Below, piece after piece: positions 58,002-64,000 of a stretch of DNA of 64,000 nucleotides (within the stretch, counting starts at the first letter, position 1; each line of letters begins with the position of its first letter). The stretch lies in the NCBI GenBank assembly GCA_003665825.1, contig QPFY01000011.1:930001-994000 (forward strand), read 5' to 3'. A program made the translations under genes and the position numbers. The DNA is from Microbotryum silenes-acaulis. Taxonomy: Eukaryota > Basidiomycota > Microbotryomycetes > Microbotryales > Microbotryaceae. The notes below the pieces were generated by a model that saw only the letters and a list, made by a program, of their open reading frames with translations, was not told where the DNA came from and did no database searches.

Positions 58002-61000
58002 CTATTCTACGTTTTCTACTGCGGCTGCTGAAGAGTACTGCTGTTGTCCTGAGAGCGCCTCCAAGTCGGGCTCCTCGTCTTCATCATAAGTGTCTTTTTC
58101 GAGCCGAGGTCGCACCCACTTCTCCTTGGGATTGCGCTCGCACTTTTCCTCTTTCAAAACGGCCTCCCACGTCTGCTGGGAGATTTCGGTTGCTCGTACG
58201 ATCCCGGCTCGCCCGCCGAACGCCGACGTCGTCCCGACCTGCTCGGACCAGACCTTCCAGTGATCCCACCCCATCCGGTGATTAACCAAACGGAGGCAGT
58301 CCGCCAAAGTATGGTCCGGGAGCACAAACTCGGGATCCTGCAATTGCTTGATCGACGGCGCTGGGTCATCACCGGGAAGGAAATCGTACGTCGTGTCGTA
58401 AAAATCGTCGCGGCGACAATTGTATACGTGGTCCACTACGCTGCCCGGGGGTGGGAGAATGCGGAGCGGGGGTTGACCACTGGCGTTGTACGCGATCGCG
58501 CTGAGCAAAAGCGGGTGACACTGCGCCGGCAGGGGTCGGGCGTGGTGGATGTGCGTCAGGGTCTTCAAGTGCGCACGGCTCACCATCATGGCGCGTGGAA
58601 GGAGATGGGTGTAGCGGGTGATGCCGGGCATCGGATTTTGCTCCAGGTGACTCCTGAAGGTTTCGGGGTCTACGTCCAACGGCGGCGAGAACTCTTCCAT
58701 CGCCGTCTCCGTGAAGAGTCCGACAAGGCGGTCCGGCTCGTCCAAGGCGTACGTGAGCAAGGAAGTCAAGGCCGACTGCAAAGAGACAGAGAGATAAGAC
58801 AGTGAGTAAGAGCAGCCCCAAAAAACAGCATCGAGTGTGTCAATGCTCACCTTGTCGAGTCGCACCGAATCGGCCAAGATCAAGACTCGGGGCGAGGTCC
58901 CCAAGGTGCTAATTTGCGAGAGACCCCGACCAGCTTTGGCGGCGCGAATCTTGACTTTGCGAGCGTAAGGTCGTTTCTCGTACAAGTCGATTGTCAGCAT
59001 CGACACGTCGCTGCGGAGGATTGCTTGGCTAGAGTCGAGCAAGCTCGACACGATCTGCTTCGTCCACTGCGTGAGGCCACCAAGGGTCTCGAGTACGACG
59101 ACAGACGAGCCGAAGAGATCGTGGGATGCAAATTTGGGCCTGATCAAGTGATGCCGCAACGGGTGGTTGATGACCGGAACGAGGTCGATCCATTTGACCC
59201 GCGAGTGACGCGACAAACGACTGAACGTCTCCCACATCGAACATCGCGTGGCAGTCCACGAGTTCTTTCCGAGATGCGACGTGTGGAACAAGAAGCCGAT
59301 TGTGTCCATCTCGGAGCGCGCGATCATCCTCTTGCCGAGGTCGAAGCGAACACCGTGATTCGCCGTCGTGTTGGCCCGGAACACGATCAGATCATTCTCG
59401 GTGTCGATCTGGGCCATCAGATGCGCAATCGCATCTCGATCCGCAAAAAGCTTGTCGTCGTCGAGGTAGAGAACCCAACCCCTCGAATTTTCATCGATCA
59501 CGAGAGCGTCGAGGTCGTACATCAACGAGGCTGTCGAGTCGGCGGCGCCGCATGCACAATCCCAGTAGCGCTTCTTGGCGAGCGGATCCAGGGGAGGGAG
59601 GGAGCACGATTTGGCCCCGGTGAGACCCGGAACGGTCGCCGCGAGGTGCCCACATTTGTGGCAGAGTCGATCCCGGTCGGCGTCCAGGTCAAAGGTGACC
59701 GAAAGCACTTCGCGCTTCGGCCCCGCGGGTGGGAGGGTAACCCCCTCTTGTGCGACGACGAACTGCTTTCGGTTGGGGTATGTTTGCTGGTCGAACGAGT
59801 CGTAGAAGTCATTGACAAAAGTCCCACGGACGATGCGCGACAATACAAAAACTCGTTCGCCATAGTGGTCGGGTATATCCTTGTGATTGATACAATCATG
59901 GGATTGAGAGGGACAGTTTGGGTCGAAGAGGAGCTCCAAATCGGTCGCCTTGGGACTCGAGAGATGGGAGCTCGTGATCGGTGGGAAGGGTTTGTGCTTG
60001 GACTCGTCGGCATTGGCCGCCGTTTCGTTCGCGGCGAGAAGGTCAAAGTAGACATCATTGTACTCGTGCATGCCAGGGAACTCGATGCCCATCGACCTGC
60101 AAGAAAGAGGCAAATGGGACGCGGTCAGTGGGAAGAACCGGGGCAAGTGGAAGCGAGATAGGACTCACCAATGATGGGCGATTGCGATCGGCTGACTCGC
60201 ACACTTGACCTCTTTGCGCCGTCCGAGCCACTGGTAGTTGCAGCCACACGGCAAGAGCTCAAAGTCCTCGGGGAACATGCGGATGTACGAGTTGATGAAA
60301 TCCTGCTCGCCCCAACGCGCTCGTCGCCCGACGGATCGATAGGTGCGGGCGACGGTGCGCACGTAGCGATCGGTAAACGCGGCCTCGCGCATGCGGTCGA
60401 GACGCATTAACGCGACGCCACCATTGACCTGCACCGTCTCGATCTCGTGCGCACTGGCGCAGTAGGCGTGCTCGTCAAAGTGGTCCGGCGAGTTGTTCTG
60501 CGGGATGTTGCCGCATTCGAGGCCCTCGGGAACGCGCCAGTGGAGCGCGATCGGCCAGCAGCGATCCGGGTACAGTTGGCAGGCGTCGCCCATGTCGATG
60601 CCCATCTTGAGCAGTACTCGCTGATCGTCGGACTCGGCGTAGCAGCTCGAGAGATCGCTCAATACCGTCACATCCGTGTCGAGGTAGAGCACCTTTTCGG
60701 CGTGGGTGATGATCTTGGAGAGGAACATCTTGCAATGCGCGCTTATGTGGATGTCTTCGTCGGAGAAAGGCAGCACCGCAGCGGCGAATTTGGCACAGAG
60801 CCCATGATCGTACGTCGAGACGCCGTGTCCCGAGTCGGCGAAAAACTCGCGCAGCTCGTCGTGGAGTTCGGGTGGGGTCACGAGATGGAAGTGCAAGCTC
60901 GGCCGAGAGGTGAGGAATTTGATCGCCGACCGAATGACCTGCTTAGCCTGGTCGACCCGATTGGCATCAAAGACCAACGCGATGTTGAAGGCGGCGTCGA

Positions 61001-64000
61001 GGCTCAGCTCCGTACCAGACGAATCACCGCCTTCGTCGTCGGCTGTCGGAACAGGGGACTCGGCCGCCTCCTTCGCGAGTTGTTCCTGACGTACGCGGTC
61101 TTGCTCGAGACGTTCGTTCCGGGACTTGGCGCTGGCGATCAGCTCGTTGCGTTTTGCGATATTGCTCCACGCGCGGCTGTTAATCTCGGCTTGCATGATC
61201 CCGAGGCCAATGTCGATGGCATCGCACTCGTCGGTCTCGAGGGGGTCGACCGAGATTGCGACGAGCGAGCCAGGCACGAGTTGCAAATCGACGCGAACCG
61301 TCTCGTCGGGGGAGTTCATGGTATTGATCTTGGCGTGGACCGTCCAATCCATGCTGTCGTCTATGCGGGAGGCGAACGTCACCTCCGTGCCGTCCCCGCA
61401 GTGATGCGAGGCCTGCAGCTTCATCTCGGCGACAACATCGAGCTCCTTGGGCGATTTGAAGATTTTGACCGCGGCGTAGCGCACCCCGCGCGTGTCGATG
61501 TACGGTTTCACGCCGAGCGCACTGAGGTAAGGTTGACTCGCCGCCCGGTCAACACCCCACGACCCGTCCTCGGGGAACGCTTCGGCATGGTACTGCGGGT
61601 CGACCGTCGGTAGCTTGCCGACGGGGATGAACGAATAGTACCACCCCTGCCAGCCTTGCACAAACTCGAAATCACGACTCGAGTCAGCCGTTCGCGGGAT
61701 CGGCAATGGGCGGTCCATCTCGCTCTTGGCGTACATGAGCAAATGCGCCAGACCCATCTCCTGCACACGCTTGTCGGCCAACAAAGGAGCGAGGGCGTGG
61801 TAGTTGGCTTCCCACGGGTCCATCGAGAATTTCTTAAACACGTGCAAAGGTATCGGTGAGTGCCAGGGCAGGGTAAGCCAACCAGGCCACGGAGTAGCAA
61901 GCACTCACCATACTCTCCCGAGCCGGATCACTCCTGACCCAGATCAGTTCCTCGGGAATGGCGAGGTGCTTGTAGCCCTTGAGCGTCAGCCGCGTCCAAA
62001 ATTGCCAGTCCTCGGCTCCGAGTTCGCGCGAGGTCGAAAAGCCTCCGAGATCCTCAAAGATGGTACGCTCGACAAAGACGTTGCCGCTGCCAAACGAGTT
62101 CGTGATCAGACCCAAACTCATTCCCGATCCGAGGAACCAATACGTTCTCCGATTGGGTATCACTTTGGTCGTCGAGAACAAGGGGTTCATGTCCGAAGCA
62201 AACTCGTCGAGCCACGTGGAAAGCGCTTTGGCGCCCGTGCGTCCAGCGACCTGGACGACGGTTTCGAGGTAGTGGGGCTTGAGGACGTCGTCGTCGTCGA
62301 GAAAGAGCAACCAGTTCCCCTTGGCGAGCGCGGCCCCACGGTTCCGCGCTTCCCCGAGGTACGAGTTCTCGATCGTGATAAAGTGCCAGTTCGACCTCGG
62401 GGCAAAATAGCGGGCTTCGATGTCGGCCAGAGCGGCTAGCGTCGAGTTCTTCTTGGATCCGTCGTCGACAAAGATAACCTCGTAGCATTCCCGCGTTTGA
62501 CCAACGATCGAATCGAGCATCTGGGTAACCAGACCAGCGCGTTCGTAATGTGTGACGATGATGCTGATGCGGGGTGCGAACGAAGGAACGGCAGGTTTCC
62601 ATTTGGACGGCGTGGGGATGCTCATGATCCAATCGTGAAAATTGACCCAGTCTTCCGCCGCGGTCACGGTCTCGGGTCGAGGTCGAATCTTTGGCCAGGC
62701 CGTCGAGCGTAGCGCTTTCACTTCTTGGGCAATTTTGTGGGCCAAAGGGGTCGCACGCGGCGCAAACAAGACCTTGCTGTGGTCCGCGGGGTGCACGAGT
62801 TCCGGAATTCCGCCGACGTCACTAGCGATGAACCGAGCGCCGTACGCGATACATTCAAGCACGGTGCTGGGCGAGTTGTCGATCAAAGCAGGTAGCACGA
62901 CCAGACGTCTAGGATCGGTGATGTAGACCAGACCTTGCTCCCGATCGTAGTCTCGGAGAAACTGGACCTGCAAATCGACGTCAGAGTGATCGCGGAGGGC
63001 GTCCATCGCGTTTGAAATCAGCGCGCTCGCATCGATGTGGGATTTCGAATCTTCAAATTCTCGCCCGAGAAACGTGATTTTGGTGATCGAAGTCGGCGTC
63101 TCAATCGATGAAGGTCTCTCAAACAAGAGCTCGAGGGTCTCGAGAAAGAGGCGGGTCCCTTTGCGCTCCTCAAGTCGACCGAAAAACACGAGCTCGTTGA
63201 CGGGGTGCACGCCTCCACTCTCGCTGGACAGCCTCCGATTTACGTTTGGCAGTGGCCAAGCGCCGACGATGTTGGGGATCACAAAGGCATGTTGCGGCAT
63301 CTTCCACCCTCGCTTTTTCAGATAGTCGAGCATGTACTCGCTCGGTGCGATGGCGACGTCGGCCATCTCGACCGTGCGCCGTTCAAACTCGGCTTTTTGG
63401 AACGAAAATTTGTCCTGTGGATAGAGCTTGTTGAGGATCGTCGCCCATTCGACGTCTGCACCGTGCAGGCCGACGACGATGCGCGTATTTTGCAACATCA
63501 GGCCCTGCTGCCGAGCGAGAGTAGGGAAATAGCCAATGCCGGTATTGTCAGGGAAATGAATAACGTCCCACTCGTTGTCGTGGGCCTGCAGGAAGGCGAG
63601 GATCTGGCGCGAGGCGAGGGCTGACCATGACGTCGGCCAAAAGGGCTGCGGTTCCTCTTCCACGAAATGTAGGTTTATAACTTGATCCGCGAGTCTGAAG
63701 GCGAGACACAGAATCAGGATGTTCCGCTAACAACTTGGCGAGCTTGCGTAGGACGAGAGCGGACCCGACCAGAGACTCACATCCGCGTCAGATTGCGCAC
63801 TTGGCCCATCGGATAGTCTTGCATCCGGTTGGCGATGAGAATGTCAACATTGACTATAGTAGAGGAAGCTAGAGCTGTGGCGAGCTCGCGAAAGGCGGTA
63901 CCAATACCCCCGTTCTTGTGCAAACCGGCGAGTTCGGACGTGACGATTAGGGCACGCGTCGGAGTCCGATCCGGATGCAGGAGTCGCGGGTTCTTTTTCC
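58002..64000 (-). CDS. Giant multi-module glycosyltransferase (GT4-GT2-GT8-GT2/GT64-like), 5' end outside window
   Basis: Five visible exons (63781 to beyond 64000, 61909-63694, 60169-61832, 58851-60096, 58002-58775) are joined by four short introns (72-86 nt) that all keep one frame, for at least 1,895 residues. Module order: a GT-B (GT4/GT5-like) unit from VTSELAGLHKNGGIGTAF to ELVFFGRLEERKGTRLFL and FIASDVGGIPELVHP; a GT2 unit with ISIIVTHYERAGLVTQML, FVDDGS, LLFLDDDD and LGAEDWQFWTRL; a beta-rich linker (61000-61800); a GT8 unit with NIALVFDANRVDQAKQVIRS, VLYLDTDVTVL, VNGGVALM and WGEQDFINSYIRM; a second GT-A-like unit with GWVLYLDDDKLF; and a C-terminal GT64-like part with LDEPDRLVGLF and AIAYNASGQPPLRI. 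No membrane segment or signal peptide is seen in the visible part. I infer synthesis of a complex glycan; acceptor and product are unknown. Confidence 0.88.

Noticed and set aside
58914..61613. Two long plus-strand frames (58914-60161 and 60447-61613) opposite the giant glycosyltransferase
   Set aside because: High GC and codon bias create open antisense frames. The minus strand carries clear glycosyltransferase motifs and splice sites.
58002..63663. Treating the three large minus-strand ORFs as three separate glycosyltransferase genes
   Set aside because: Each lacks its own plausible start, and consensus introns of 72-76 nt join them in frame.

Overview
The window is nuclear DNA of a fungus, most likely a basidiomycete yeast. 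A Pucciniomycotina (Microbotryomycetes-like) origin is my inference. The reasons are high GC, closely packed genes, and almost every gene being split by short introns (about 70-110 nt) with GTRNGT donors and YAG acceptors. The gene set is typical of a fungal nucleus: Ku70, topoisomerase I, ATP synthase gamma, Gdt1, complex I B12, a split uS12 gene and a mitochondrial ribosomal protein. No rRNA, tRNA or CRISPR was recognised.

Layout. (1) 1-23.6 kb is ordinary housekeeping DNA: an Mrp49-type mitochondrial ribosomal protein (+), succinyl-CoA:3-ketoacid CoA transferase (-), a divergent histidine phosphatase (-), a HAD hydrolase (+), an MDR alkenal/enone reductase (+), a glycerol-3-phosphatase-like HAD (-), a Gdt1 transporter (-), the tRNA-guanine transglycosylase catalytic subunit (-), ATP synthase gamma (-), topoisomerase I (-), and a tiny five-exon NDUFB3/B12 gene (+) whose start codon is split by an intron. 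(2) 23.6-29.6 kb is a gene-poor island. It holds relics of a secreted/GPI-type gene, an unassigned exon-rich region, a large inverted repeat (arms about 590 bp, spacer about 190 bp), a solo LTR with a perfect 5-bp target duplication inside one arm, and a small unknown gene. (3) 29.7-42.3 kb is housekeeping again: an NSRP1-like splicing factor, uS12 and a Bmt5-like rRNA methyltransferase transcribed head to head, a large protein kinase with a split catalytic domain, and Ku70. (4) 42.6-53.2 kb is a nested transposon island: inverted copies of a dispersed repeat at its two edges, a long direct repeat, a truncated Helitron Rep gene, and a complete Ty1/Copia element (LTRs, 5-bp target duplication, one gag-pol frame with two stop codons) inserted into a coding exon of an unknown gene. 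(5) 53.5-64 kb holds a VTT/Tvp38 membrane protein, a small PPxY membrane protein, an Old Yellow Enzyme, and the 3' part of a giant gene fusing several glycosyltransferase modules, which runs off the right edge.

The genes do not form one pathway. Two head-to-head pairs suggest shared promoters: uS12 with the Bmt5-like methyltransferase (both ribosome biogenesis) and TOP1 with NDUFB3. The most unusual item is the multi-module glycosyltransferase. At least 1,895 residues are visible, with splice junctions that join GT4-, GT2-, GT8- and further GT-like modules into one polypeptide. It probably assembles a complex cell-surface glycan, but that role is inference.
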